The translations under genes and the position numbers were made by a program. From the NCBI GenBank assembly GCA_014843695.1, contig CM026404.1:81823541-81887540 (forward strand): a DNA stretch of 64,000 nucleotides, in the 5' to 3' direction. Position 1 is the first letter of the stretch. The number at the start of each line of letters is the position of its first letter. Positions 10,201-25,200 of this stretch are shown here, piece by piece. The stretch comes from Archivesica marissinica (taxonomy: Eukaryota > Mollusca > Bivalvia > Venerida > Vesicomyidae). The notes below the pieces were generated by a model. The model made no database searches. It saw only the letters and a program-made list of their open reading frames with translations, and was not told where the DNA came from.

Positions 10201-13200
10201 AGATTCCACCCACTAAGTTCCATAAAATTACTTCACGGTATAGAGTCGTTAACAAATGAGGAGAACAACACTTTATTTTTAGAAATGCAAACCTACATAA
10301 AAAATTCGCATCGTTTTTCGACACGCCTCTCTTGATTAAATATACGTTATTTGCTTGTGAGACTGGACCGTGGGTTCGGGTATTGGCATTGTGTTTTGTG
10401 TTTTACGTTTATTTATCGTCGCTACCGGTTGCCCATATGAGCGACGCCTCCTGAAGAGATTAATTATTTTAGATTTTTGGAGGATAGTGCATGATACAGA
10501 CAGAGACCCATTCCAGAATCTCCTCTGGTTCTTTTACGTGCACGGTGTAAAGCACTGACACGAGACCTCGGTTTAAAGTCCCATCTGAAAGACTGTTAAT
10601 TTTATTAGGGTCAGACGGGGAGCGAACCTGCGATTATGTGGGGAAACAACAGGTATACTCGTGAGGTCAGCCGGAATAACCAGTTATCACACGTTGCTGC
10701 TGCGATCTGTAGACCGCGACGTGACCGCGGTGGGGAGGTCAGCCGGAATAACCAGTTATCACACGTTGCTGCTGCGATCTGTAGACCGCGACGTGACCGC
10801 GGTGGGGAGGTCAGCCGGAATAACCAGTTAGCACACGTTGCTGCAGCGATCTGTAGACCGCGACGTGACCGCTGTGGGGAGGTCAGCCGGGCTTGCGAAC
10901 CATGGTGCATGCCGATCCGCTTTCGCTATTATTTATGCAAACGCTCGGCATCTGAGATCTAAAACCTTATATATAACACATATTTTATTTGTTTTATTTT
11001 CAGATCCACGGGTAAAAGACTGGTTGTTTATGAGCGATCCCCTACCATCTACACTACTCATTATAATTTATCTGTTATTTGTATATTTTGGACCAAAATG
11101 GATGGAAAAGAGAAAGGCTATCAGTTTAAACAATGTTTTAATCATTTACAACTTTTCAATGGTGATATTGTGTGGATATATAATTTACGAGGTAAGTCAG
11201 CTTTTGGGCTAAGCACTGTTAGTCAGATATCTATGAAACCTAGACAGGGATATGTGACAGAAATCGGTCAACAATCCTACAGAAGCCACACGTAGGCCTA
11301 TAGTTGTTGACTTTTGGCATTCAAGTTGATCATCTGGATACAATACAATACAATAGCAACACAATAGCAATGCAATACAATAGCAACACAATATACAATA
11401 CAATAGCAACACAATAGCAATACAATAGCAATACAATAGCAATAGCAATGCAATACAATAGCAATACGATGCAATACAATAGCAACACAATAGCAATACA
11501 ATAGCAACACAATAGTAATACATTACAATAGCAATACAATGCAATACAATGCAATACAATAGCAACACCATGCAATACAATAGCAACACAATAGCAATAC
11601 AATACAATAGCAACATATAGCAATACAATACAATAGCAATACAATAGCAACACAATAGCAATACAATAGCAACATAATAGCAACACAATATCAACAAAAT
11701 ACAATAGCAACACAATAGCAATACAATAGCAACACAATAGCAATATAATAGCAATAACATACAATAGCAACATAATAGCAATACAATACAATAGCAACAC
11801 AAACAATGCAATACAATAGCAACAAAACAATGAATACAATAGCAACACAACATGCAATACAATAGCAACACACATGAATACAATAGCAACAAACATGAAT
11901 ACAATAGCAACACAATAGCAATACAATACAACACAATAGCAATACAATAGCAATACAGCAACACAATGCAATACAATAGCAATACGATAAAATACAATAG
12001 CAATACAAACACAATGCAGCAACACAATGCAATACAATAGCAATACGATACAATACAATAGCAATACGATAAAATACAATAGCAATACGATAACATACAA
12101 TAGCAATACAATAGCAATACGCTACAATACAATAGCAATACAATAGCAATACGCTACAATGCAATACAATGCAATACAATGTAATACAATGTAATACAAT
12201 ACAATGTAATACAATACAATGTAATACAATACAATGTAATACAATATAATGTAATACAATACAATGTAATACAATACAATACAATACAATGTAATACAAT
12301 ACAATACAATGTAATACAATACAATGTAATACAATACAATGCAATACAATACAATGTAATACAATACAATGCAATGCAATACAATGTAATACAATACAAT
12401 AATACAATACAATGTAATACAATACAATACAATGTAATACAATACAATGCAATACAATACAATGTAATACAATGCAATACAATACAATGTAATACAATAC
12501 AATGCAATGCAATGCAATACAATACAATGTAATACAATACAATGTAATACAATACAATGTAATACAATACAATGTAATACAATACAATACAATGTAATAC
12601 AATACAATGTAATACAATACAATGCAATACAATACAATACAATGCAATACAATACCACACAATGTAATACAATACAATGTAATACAATGCAATGCAATGC
12701 AATACAATACAATGTAATACAATGCAATGCAATACAATACAATGTAATACAATACAATGCAATACAATACAATGTAATACAATGCAATGCAATACAATAC
12801 AATGTAATACAATACAATACAATGCAATACAATACAATGTAATACAATGCAATGCAATACAATACAATACAATACAATGCAATGCAATACAATACAACAC
12901 AATGCAATACAATACAACACAATGCAATGCAATACAATACAATGCAATACAATGCAATGCAATACAATACAATACAATGCAATGCAATACAATGCAATAC
13001 AATGCAATACAATACAATACAACAACGTGTTGTGACTTTAAACTTGCGAGACAACATATCGGGCTTGTATCGTACTGACTAGTTTTACGGCTGTAGACCA
13101 ATAAATGTTTCAAATTATACTGACAATTTATTGTGTCATGCTGCATATATAATGTACATACTCATTGAAACTACATTCTCCAAACCAAGCTGCCACCCAC

Positions 13201-16200
13201 GTCTTTGAAACATTTGTCATTATATACAGTTATTTCAGACACACCTGGTCCTGTCCAAACGTGTGTGTTTTACGTGTATTTACCGTCGCTACCGGTTGTC
13301 CATATGAGCGACGCCTCCTGAAGAAATTAGTCATTTTAGATTGTTGCAGGATAGTGCAATGATACAGACAGAGATCCATTACAGAGTCTCCTCTGGTTCT
13401 TTTACGTGCACGGTGTAAAGCACCGACACGAGACCTCGGTTTAATGTCCCATCTGAAAGACTGTTAATTTTATTAGGGTCAGACCGGGATATGTGAACCT
13501 GCGATCCCTGTCTATCCAAACCAAACAATTAAATGTTGATATAAGAAAACAGGATTGAAATAAATGCAAGTTACCTTAAAATCAACTCTAGCATGTTCAT
13601 ACAGTATTTTGCAAAATGTTCATAAAAAACGTACAGATTCAATGAAATAATAATTCTGTTACATTTATCAGCTGCAGCTATAAAGTGTATACATATTTTA
13701 TAAGAGAATTGTGCATAATAAATGAAATTGGAAATCGTTATAGCGCAGTGGTAGCGCATTCGCTTCATGTGCGAAAGGTCCCGAGTTCGCACCCAGCTGT
13801 AGCAGTAACTATTGTGCCCTTAGGCAAGTGATTTATATTCCACTTTACCTCTTCTCGCTCCCTCGTGGCGATGGATTCCACCAGGAATGAGGTCTCGAGA
13901 GTGATTAATAATTTGCAAGAACTTGTTTCGCAATCGAGCTGAAGTAAATTTGTATAGACTAATAAATGATAAATCAATATAGTGTACACGCTAAAGTGTG
14001 TCGCATGTATACCCATGGAACCTTTCGGTGCGAGAAATTTGACTACCAATCTATTCCGGTTATGGCGATATATTATATATAACTATAGAGGTCATTCGGT
14101 TGATATTCGGTTAACATGTGGAATCCGGGGATCGCAGGTTCAAACCCCAATCTGACCCTAATAATAGTGCATGATAGTCTCCTGTCGGTTCTTTACAACG
14201 TGCACTTAAAAGAACCAGAGGAGACTCTGGAATGTGTCACTTTCTGTATCATTGCACTATCCTCCAAAATCTAAAATAGCTAATGAGTCTTCATGAGGCG
14301 TCGCTCAAATGGGCTACAGGTAGCGACGATAAATACACGCAAATCACACATAGAATGGGAGCGGCTGCGATGAAAGCCGAACGCACCTCGGCCGTATTCG
14401 GAACAATATTTACCTATACACGACTAGGATAGTTAAAAAAGATTTTATTTTTTTCCAGTACACTTGTCTTAAAAAATACAGAAATATCTGTAGGCCAGTG
14501 GTAACACGCTGGACTGGTAATCCAGGGATCGCAGGTTCGATCCACAGTCTGACCCTAATAAAATTAACAGTCTTTCAGATGGGACGTTAAGCCGTACTGG
14601 TGCTTTACACCGTGCACGTAAAAGAACCAGAGGATACTCTGGAATGGGTCTCTAGATAGATAGATACCTTTGTACTTGCAGTCCATTATTATTATTATTA
14701 GTGGACTGGTGTCAAAAGGCCAGAGTATTATATTAAATCCTACGCGTACATGTACGAAATTAACAATTTTAATTAGTAGGATCTTGTTATATAAGTGTGT
14801 GCTTTAAGTAAGATATAAGCCTCAAACGGATCCAATATGTAATATATTGGAAATGTCTTCGGCGCTATGCGCCTCACACAGTCCAATATTTTACATATTG
14901 GATCGTTTTCGGCTTATATCCTATACATATGTTGAGATACAATGTACAATAAATACAGTCAATTGACAATAAACTGTACAGATGAAAGGGAACATAGTAC
15001 TTTTTACACATATATGCACTATTATATGGTTTATGAATATATTATATACATATATACATAGACATACAGACGACTGTATATATCATTGATATATGAACTA
15101 TATTAACACATGTATTAATTATATATATGTATGTTCCATTAATGTCAAACCCCTTGCGGGGACGTATACATGTTTTCCTGGGCAGGCTTAGCCGACCTAA
15201 GTGGTTAACCAGTACTAAGCAATGTGTGTGAGGTGCCTTATGAGGTGACTACATACGTGGTCTGACCGAGTATCGAACCCGGGACCGCTCGATTCCAAAA
15301 CCGCCGCTCCACCACTGGACCACGGATGCCATACATATCTATTATATGTACATCTGAGATATTGTATTCAGTATAGATCTATTTAATTCATCAATAATTT
15401 CATGGGGTATGTGTACGTTACTTAGAAATCGTTTTTCTAACTACAGAAAAGTCGTTGTTATTTCCAAGACCGAATATCAAATTAATTCTAAAGCATTCCC
15501 AAAATAGCAGCCCGAAACGAAAGCGAAAGCTTTCGGGAATCACAATTGGACACTATTAGTTTAATATGAAAGTAGAACTGTGAACCATTATTGTAATGCA
15601 TGTTTATTACCTAGATATGTGTGTGCTATATTTACTGATATGTTTCATTCTGTGTTTCAGTTTTCAGTTTCGGGAATGTTGACCGGATACTCGCTCGGCT
15701 GTCAACCGGTAGATTATTCGAATTCACCCAAGGCTATACGGGTAATAAGATAATATCAAACAAGTTACATTTGTTATTGTAGCATATCGTCTGGCGTGGT
15801 TCTGCATTTCTTGGCCACCCGTGAGTGTAAGCGGGAAACATCCATGGAACAATAAGTATCACAAAATGAAACTTAATTATGAATTTTTTTAAGTATCGAC
15901 CTGGAAACATATTCAACCAGTGTTTCGATGGTAGTCAACCATGCATCTCCCTCCTCATTGTAGAGAGCTGCGCTCTATAATCCAGAGTATAATCACGCTA
16001 GCATTGTGGGAGGGCAGTTTACTAATGTTGCTAGAACTTGTTGCCCAACCCATTTTGGATGTTATCACATATAATGAATGTTAAGTCTATATGTACTATA
16101 TATGTAAAATAGCAAATAAAATAGGATTAAACAAAGCTATCATTGTCTTGGCCAGGAACTGGCTAGATCTAGTTTTACTGATGCAATTCAGCCAATTGGA

Positions 16201-19200
16201 TAATGTCAATCTATTGTGCAATTGAATAATGTCAAACAAGCGATCTGGATTAGCATTATATACTGTCAATCCATTGTGCAATTGATCTCGTCATCAGCTG
16301 ACGGGAACAAACAAGCGATCTGGATCAGCATTATATACTGTCAATCCATTGTGCAATTGATCTCGTCATCAGCTGACGGGAACAAACAAGCGATCTGGAT
16401 CAGCATTATATACTGTCAATCCATTGTGCAATTGATCTCGTCATCAGCTGACGGGAACAAACAAGCGATCTGGATCAGCATTATATACTGTCAATCCATT
16501 GTGCAATTGATCTCGTCATCAGCTGACGGGAACAAACAAGCGATCTGGATCAGCATTATATACTGTCAATCCATTGTGCAATTGATCTCGTCATCAGCTG
16601 ACGGGAACAAACAAGCGATCTGGATCAGCATTATATACTGTCAATCCATTGTGCAATTGATCTCGTCATCAGCTGACGGGAACAAACAAGCGATCTGGAT
16701 CAGCATTATATACTGTCAATCCATTGTGCAATTGATCTCGTCATCAGCTGACGGGAACAAACAAGCGATCTGGATCAGCATTATATACTGTCAATCCATT
16801 GTGCAATTGATCTCGTCATCAGCTGACGGGAACAACAAGCGATCTGGATTAGCATTATGTAATGTCAATCTATTGTGCAATTGATCTCGCCCGTCATCAG
16901 CTGACTGGAACAAACAAGCGATCTGGATCAGCATTATATACTGTCAATCCATTGTGCAATTGATCTCGTCATCAGCTGACGGGAACAACAAGCGATCTGG
17001 ATCAGCATTATATACTGCCAATACATTGTGCAATTGCACTCCCTTGACATTCTTTCTGATGAGATATTAAACCGAGGTCTTGTGTCGATGCTTTACACCG
17101 TGCACGTAAAAGAACCAAAGGAGACTCTGGAATGGGTCTCTCTATCTGTATCATTGCACTATCCTCCAAAAATCTAAAATGACGAATCTCTTCAGGAGGC
17201 GTCGCTCATGTGTCAACCAGTAGCGACGATAAATAAACGTAAAACACTCAATTGCACTCCCTAGCCATGGATATATATTGTTCAGACTTGTGCTAACTGC
17301 CTCGACGAGACGTCAGTCCTCTCAGTCTCCGAGTGCAAATCCATATGTACAGCGAACGATAATATCTAGCTATAACCATTACTCATCAATGTACCAATTA
17401 AAGAAATCAATATTACTATTATAGATGTGCATGTTCGTATGCACACATGTTAGCATGGTACATTATATGACTTCTTATTGAAAATGGCATTTGTTATGCA
17501 AAAACAATATTTATTAAACATTTTACTTACTTTGTACTTTGCTATAAAATACAATAACATGACCGTCTATACGAGATCGGGTAATAAAACTCTCTCATCT
17601 GTTAAAGCGTGGCTACATGTTAGATTTTTATACTCTGGTCCTTTACAGTGTCAAACATAAATTTATATAATTTACGTTTTCGACCCAATTTTCTTCAAAC
17701 TTTAGCACACTTTTGTTCCATAAAACTAGATCAATACCGGTAGATGAAATTAAAGAAAAACAGTTTAAGTAGGCCTACTCGTATATTAAGTGTTCGTTTT
17801 AGTGCATGTACATTGATCAAGTGTTCGTATATATGTTAATTGCCTATATCGCTTTTTACATATGTGTGTATTATGTATTTGTATATAAACGCTTTTAGTC
17901 TGCTGGGTAAATAAAATCACATTTGCAAACAACATAGATCCAGATCAGACGCGGCGTAACTGATCACGATCTATGTTGTTTTCTATTCAGCCAAGTGTTT
18001 TAGCTCCATTATCCGAATAGCAAACAGCATAGAGCCTGATCAAACGGTACGTTCTGAGCCGTCTGGTCTGGCTCTATGCTGTTTGCAAAATTGATTTTAT
18101 CTGCCGCTAGCATGAAAATGGTTAATACTGTTAACCTAAATGGGCTCATGGAATATATGATAGGAAATGTTAGACGGTGTTAATCTTGGAAAGCGAGTCC
18201 ATAAAATAAATGTTTAGCTTCACATGTATTGACCCTGTACTCTTATATATGTTTTTAAAGTTTAAACTTTATTTATTGTACAACGTTTGCAAAGCAAGTT
18301 CTAACAACTTATATTAATCACTCTCGTTGGCGCGGATGAAAGCGTATATGTGGTCATTCGTGTGGGAGGAAACCGGAATACCCGGTGAAAACCCACCTGT
18401 CCGATATGGCGACGATCGTACCATCTCACACATACTTCCCGGTCCGAGGATCGAACCCTGGTTGCATTGGTGAGAAACGAGCGCGTTAACCACTGCGCTA
18501 ATCGGGCAGCCAATGCTATGTTTTATTGGATATATAACCATTATTTACTGTATTTTAATTGTTTTAGTAAATGTGCAACTATTATGTATTGTATATTTAG
18601 TGTGTATGTTTTAGTAAGTGTGCAACTATTATGTATTGTATATTTAGTGTGTATGTTTTAGTAAGTGTGCAACTATTATGTATTGTATATTTAGTGTGTA
18701 TGTTTTAGTAAGTGTGCAACTATTATGTATTGTATATTTAGTGTGTATGTTTTAGTAAGTGTGCAACCATTATGTATTGTATATTTAGTGTGTATGTTTT
18801 AGTAAGTGTGCAACTATTATGTATTGTATATTTAGTGTGTATGTTTTAGTAAGTGTGCAACCATTATGTATTGTATATTTAGTGTGTATGTTTTAGTAAG
18901 TGTGCAACCATTATGTATTGTATATTTAGTGTGTATATTTTAGTAAGTGTGCAACTATTATGTATTGTATATTTAGTGTGTATGTTTTAGTAAGTGTGCA
19001 ACCATTATGTATTGTATATTTAGTGTGTATGTTTTAGTAAGTGTGCAACTATTATGTATTGTATATTTAGTGTGTATGTTTTAGTAAGTGTGCAACTATT
19101 ATGTATTGTATATTTAGTGTGTATGTTTTAGTAAGTGTGCAACCATTATGTATTGTATATTTAGTGTGTATGTTTTAGTAAGTGTGCAACTATTATGTAT

Positions 19201-22200
19201 TGTATATTTAGTGGGTATGTTTTAGTAAGTGTGCAACCATTATGTATTGTATATTTATTGTGTATGTTTTATTAGTAAGTGTGCAACTAGTATGTATTGT
19301 ATATTTAGTGTGTATGTTTTAGTAAGTGTGCAACTATTATGTATTGTATATTTAGTGTGTATGTTTTAGTAAGTGTGCAACTATTATGTATTGTATATTT
19401 AGTGTGTATGTTTTAGTAAGTGTGCAACTATTATGTATTGTATATTTAGTGTGTATGTTTTAGTAAGTGTGCAACTATTATGTATTGTATATTTAGTGTG
19501 TATGTTTTAGTAAGTGTGCAACTATTATGTATTGTATATTTAGTGTGTATGTTTTAGTAAGTGTGCAACTATTATGTATTGTATATTTAGTGTGTATGTT
19601 TTAGTAAGTGTGCAACTATTATGTATTGTATATTTAGTGTGTATGTTTTAGTAAGTGTGCAACCATTATGTATTGTATATTTAGTGTGTATGTTTTAGTA
19701 AGTGTGCAACTATTATGTATTGTATATTTAGTGTGTATGTTTTAGTAAGTGTGCAACTATTATGTATTGTATATTTAGTGTGTATGTTTTAGTAAGTGTG
19801 CAACCATTATGTATTGTATATTTAGTGTGTATGTTTTAGTAAGTGTGCAACCATTATGTATTGTATATTTAGTGTGTATGTTTTAGAAAGTGTGCAACTA
19901 TTATGTATTGTATATTTAGTGTGTATGTTTTAGTAAATGTGCAACTATTATGTATTGTATATTTAGTGTGTATGTTTTAGTAAATGTGCAACTATTATGT
20001 ATTGTATATTTAGTGTGTATGTTTTAGTAAGTGTGCAACTATTATGTATTGTATATTTAGTGTGTATGTTTTAGTAAGTGTGCAACTATTATGTATTGTA
20101 TATTTAGTGTGTATGTTATAGTAAGTGTGCAACTATTATGTATTGTATATTTAGTGTGTATGTTTTAGTAAGTGTGCAACTATTATGTATTGTATATTTA
20201 TGTGTATGTTTTAGTAAGTGTGCAACCATTATGTATTGTATATTTAGTGTGTATGTTTTAGTAAGTGTGCAACTATTATGTATTGTATATTTAGTGTGTA
20301 TGTTTTAGTAAGTGTGCAACTATTATGTATTGTATATTTAGTGTGTATGTTTTAGTAAGTGTGCAACTATTATGTATTGTATATTTAGTGTGTATGTTTT
20401 AGTAAGTGTGCAACCATTATGTATTGTATATTTAGTGTGTATGTTTTAGTAAGTGTGCAACTATTATGTATTGTATATTTAGTGTGTATGTTTTAGTAAA
20501 TGTGCAACTATTATGTATTGTATATTTAGTGTGTATGTTTTAGTAAATGTGCAACTATTATGTATTGTATATTTAGTGTGTATGTTTTAGTAAGTGTGCA
20601 ACCATTATGTATTGTATATTTAGTGTGTATGTTTTAGTAAGTGTGCAACTATTATGTATTGTATATTTAGTGTGTATGTTTTAGTAAGTGTGCAACTATT
20701 ATGTATTGTATATTTAGTGTGTATGTTTTAGTAAATGTGCAACTATTATGTATTGTATATTTAGTGTGTATGTTTTAGTAAATGTGCAACTATTATGTAT
20801 TGTATATTTAGTGTGTATGTTTTAGTAAGTGTGCAACTATTATGTATTGTATATTTAGTGTGTATGTTTTAGTAAGTGTGCAACCATTATGTATTGTATA
20901 TTTAGTGTGTATGTTTTAGTAAGTGTGCAACTATTATGTATTGTATATTTAGTGTGTATGTTTTAGTAAGTGTGCAACTATTATGTATTGTATATTTAGT
21001 GTGTATGTTTTAGTAAGTGTGCAACCATTATGTATTGTATATTTAGTGTGTATGTTTTAGTAAATGTGCAACTATTATGTATTGCATATTTAGTGTGTAT
21101 GTTTCAGATGGCAAGAGCAACTTGGATGTTTTTCATAGCAAAATTTATTGAACTTCTTGATACGGTATGTATTTTTTATATGTATAGTCATTCAGCTATA
21201 GTCATTCAGTTATAGTCATTCAGCTATAGTCATTCCGTTATAGTCATTCCGTTATAGTCATTCCGTTATAGTCATTCAGCTATAGTCATTCAGCTATAGT
21301 CATTCAGCTATAGTCATTCCGTTATAGTCATTCAGCTATAGTCATTCAGTTATATTCATTCAGTTATAGTCATTCAGTTATAGTCATTCAGCTATAGTCA
21401 TTCAGCTATAGTCATTCAGCTATAGTCATTCAGCTATAGTCAGTCAGCTATAGTCATTCAGCTATAGTCATTCAGCTATAGTCATTCAGTTATAGTCATT
21501 CAGCTATAGTCATTCAGCTATAGTCATTCAGATATAGTCATTCAGCTATAGTCATTCAGCTATAGTCATTCAGTTATATTCATTCAGTTATAGTCATTCA
21601 GCTATAGTCAGTCATTCAGTTATAGTCATTCAGCTATAGTCATTCCGTTATAGTCATTCCGTTATAGTCATTCCGTTATAGTCATTCCGTTATAGTCATT
21701 CAGCTATAGTCATTCAGCTATAGCCATTCAGCTATAGTCATTCAGCTATGGTCATTCCGTTATAGTCATTCAGCTATAGTCATTCAGCTATAGTCATTCC
21801 GTTATAGTCATTCAGCTATAGTCATTCAGTTATATTCATTCAGTTATAGTCATTCAGTTATAGTCATTCAGCTATAGTCATTCAGCTATAGTCATTCAGC
21901 TATAGTCAGCAGTTCTATAGTCATTCAGCTATAGTCATTCAGCTATAGTCATTCAGCTATAGTCATTCAGTTATAGTCATTCAGCTATAGTCATTCAGCT
22001 ATAGTCATTCAGATATAGTCATTCAGCTATAGTCATTCAGCTATAGTCATTCAGTTATATTCAATCAGTTATATTCATTCAGCTATAGTCATTCAGTTAT
22101 ATTCATTCAGTTATAGTCATTCAGCTATAGTCATTCAGCTATAGTCATTCAGTTATAGTCATTCAGTTATAGTCATTCAGAGTCTATAGTCATTCAGCTA

Positions 22201-25200
22201 TAGTCATTCAGCTCTAGTCATTCAGCTATAGTCATTCAGTTATAGTCATTCAGCTATAGTCATTCAGTTATAGTCATTCAGTTATAGTCATTCAGCTATA
22301 GTCATTCAGTTATAGTTATTCAGCTATAGTCATTCAGCTATTGTCATTCAGCTATATTCATTCAGCTATGGTCATTCCGTTATAGTCATTCAGCTATAGT
22401 CATTCAGCTATAGTCATTCCGTTATAGTCATTCAGCTATAGTCATTCAGTTATATTCATTCAGTTATAGTCATTCAGCTATAGTCATTCAGCTATAGTCA
22501 TTCAGTTATAGTCATTCAGAGCCTATAGTCATTCAGCTATAGTCATTCAGCTCTAGTCATTCAGCTATAGTCATTCAGTAATAGTCATTCAGCTATAGTC
22601 ATTCAGTTATAGTCATTCAGCTATAGTCATTCCGTTATAGTCATTCAGCTATAGTCATTCAGTTATAGTCATTCCGTTATAGTCATTCAGAGCCTATAGT
22701 CATTCAGCTATAGTCATTCAGCTATAGTCATTCAGCTATAGTCATTCAGTTATAGTCATTCAGTTATAGTCATTCAGAGCCTATAGTCATTCAGCTATAG
22801 TCATTCAGCTCTAGTCATTCAGTTATATTCATTCAGTTATAGTCATTCAGCTATAGTCATTCAGCTATAGTCATTCAGTTATAGTCATTCAGTTATAGTC
22901 ATTCAGCTATAGTCATTCAGCTATAGTAATTCAGCTATAGTCATTCAGTTATATTCATTCAGTAATAGTCATTCAGCTATAGTCATTCAGTTATAGTTAT
23001 TCAGTTATAGTCATTCAGTTATAGTCATTCAGAGCCTATAGTCATTCAGTTATAGTCATTCAGCTATATTCATTCAGCTATAGTCATTCAGCTATAGTCA
23101 TTCAGCTATAGTCATTCAGTTATAGTTATAGTCATTCAGCTATAGTCATTCAGCTATAGTCATTCAGTTATAGTCATTCAGCTATAGTCATTCAGTTATA
23201 GTCATTCAGCTATAGTCATTCAGCTATAGTCATTCAGCTATAGTCATTCAGCTATAGTCATTCAGTTATAGTCATTCAGATATAGTCATTCAGCTATAGT
23301 CATTCAGTTATAGTCATTCAGCTATAGTCATTCAGTTATCGTCATTCAGTTATAGTCATTCAGCTATAGTCATTCAGCTATAGTCATTCAGTTATAGTCA
23401 TTCAGATATAGTCATTCAGCTATAGTCATTCAGCTATAGTCATTCAGCTATAGTCCTTCAGCTATAGTCATTCAGTTATAGTAATTCAGTTATAGTCATT
23501 CAGCTATAGTCATTCAGTTATAGTCATTCAGCTATAGTCATTCAGCTATAGTAATTCAGTTATAGTCATTCAGCTATAGTCATTCAGTTATAGTCATTCA
23601 GTTATGGTCATTCAGCTATAGTCATTCAGCTATAGTAATTCAGTTATAGTCATTCAGCTATAGTCATTCAGCTATAGTCATTCAGCTATAGTCATTCAGC
23701 TATAGTCATTCAGCTATAGTCATTCAGCTATAGTCATTCAGCTATAGTCATTCAGCTATAGTCATTCAGCTATAGTCATTCAGCTATAGTCATTCAGCTA
23801 TAGTCATTCAGTTATAGTCATTCAGTTATAGTCATTCAGCTATATTCATTCAGCTATAGTCATTCAGCTATAGTCATTCAGTTATAGTCATTCAGCTATA
23901 GTCATTCAGCTATAGTCATTCAGTTATAGTCATTCAGCTATGTTCATTCAGCTATAGTCATTCAGCTATAGTCATTCAGTTATAGTCATTCAGCTATAGT
24001 CATTCAGCTATAGTCATTCAGTTATAGTCATTCAGCTATGTTCATTCAGTTATAGTCATTCAGCTATAGTCATTCAGCTATATTCATTCAGCTATAGTCA
24101 TTCAGCTATAGTCATTCAGTTATATTCATTCAGTTATAGTCATTCAGCTATAGTCAGTCATTCAGTTATAGTCATTCAGCTATAGTCATTCAGCTATAGT
24201 CATTCAGTTATAGTCATTCAGCTATGTTCATTCAGCTATAGTCATTCAGCTATAGTCATTCAGTTATAGTCATTCAGCTATAGTCATTCAGCTATAGTCA
24301 TTCAGTTATAGTCATTCAGCTATGTTCATTCAGTTATAGTCATTCAGCTATAGTCATTCAGCTATATTCATTCAGCTATAGTCATTCAGCTATAGTCATT
24401 CAGTTATATTCATTCAGTTATAGTCATTCAGCTATAGTCAGTCATTCAGTTATAGTCATTCAGCTATAGTCATTCCGTTATAGTCATTCCGTTATAGTCA
24501 TTCCGTTATAGTCATTCCGTTATAGTCATTCAGCTATAGTCATTCAGCTATAGTCATTCAGCTATAGTCATTCAGCTATGGTCATTCCGTTATAGTCATT
24601 CAGCTATAGTCATTCAGCTATAGTCATTCCGTTATAGTCATTCAGCTATAGTCATTCAGTTATATTCATTCAGTTATAGTCATTCAGTTATAGTCATTCA
24701 GCTATAGTCATTCAGTTATAGTCATTCAGTTATAGTCATTCAGAGCCTATAGTCATTCAGCTATAGTCATTCAGCTCTAGTCATTCAGTTATATTCATTC
24801 AGTTATAGTCATTCAGCTATAGTCATTCAGCTATAGGCATTCAGTTATAGTCATTCAGTTATAGTCATTCAGCTATAGTCATTCAGCTATAGTAATTCAG
24901 CTATAGTCATTCAGTTATATTCATTCAGTAATAGTCATTCAGCTATAGTCATTCAGTTATAGTTATTCAGTTATAGTCATTCAGTTATAGTCATTCAGAG
25001 CCTATAGTCATTCAGTTATAGTCATTCAGCTATATTCATTCAGCTATAGTCATTCAGCTATAGTCATTCAGCTATAGTCATTCAGTTATAGTTATAGTCA
25101 TTCAGCTATAGTCATTCAGCTATAGTCATTCAGTTATAGTCATTCAGCTATAGTCATTCAGTTATAGTCATTCAGCTATAGTCATTCAGCTATAGTCATT

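Noticed and set aside
11691..13025. 444-codon minus-strand frame and its overlapping frames
   Set aside because: Pentamer satellite with no stop codons by composition. The protein is a repeat of Cys-Ile-Val/Ala-Leu-Tyr/His with no family signature.
16216..16884. 222-codon frame with 25-residue repeats
   Set aside because: 75-bp minisatellite with near-identical DNA copies and no synonymous-biased change, in ELOVL intron 3.
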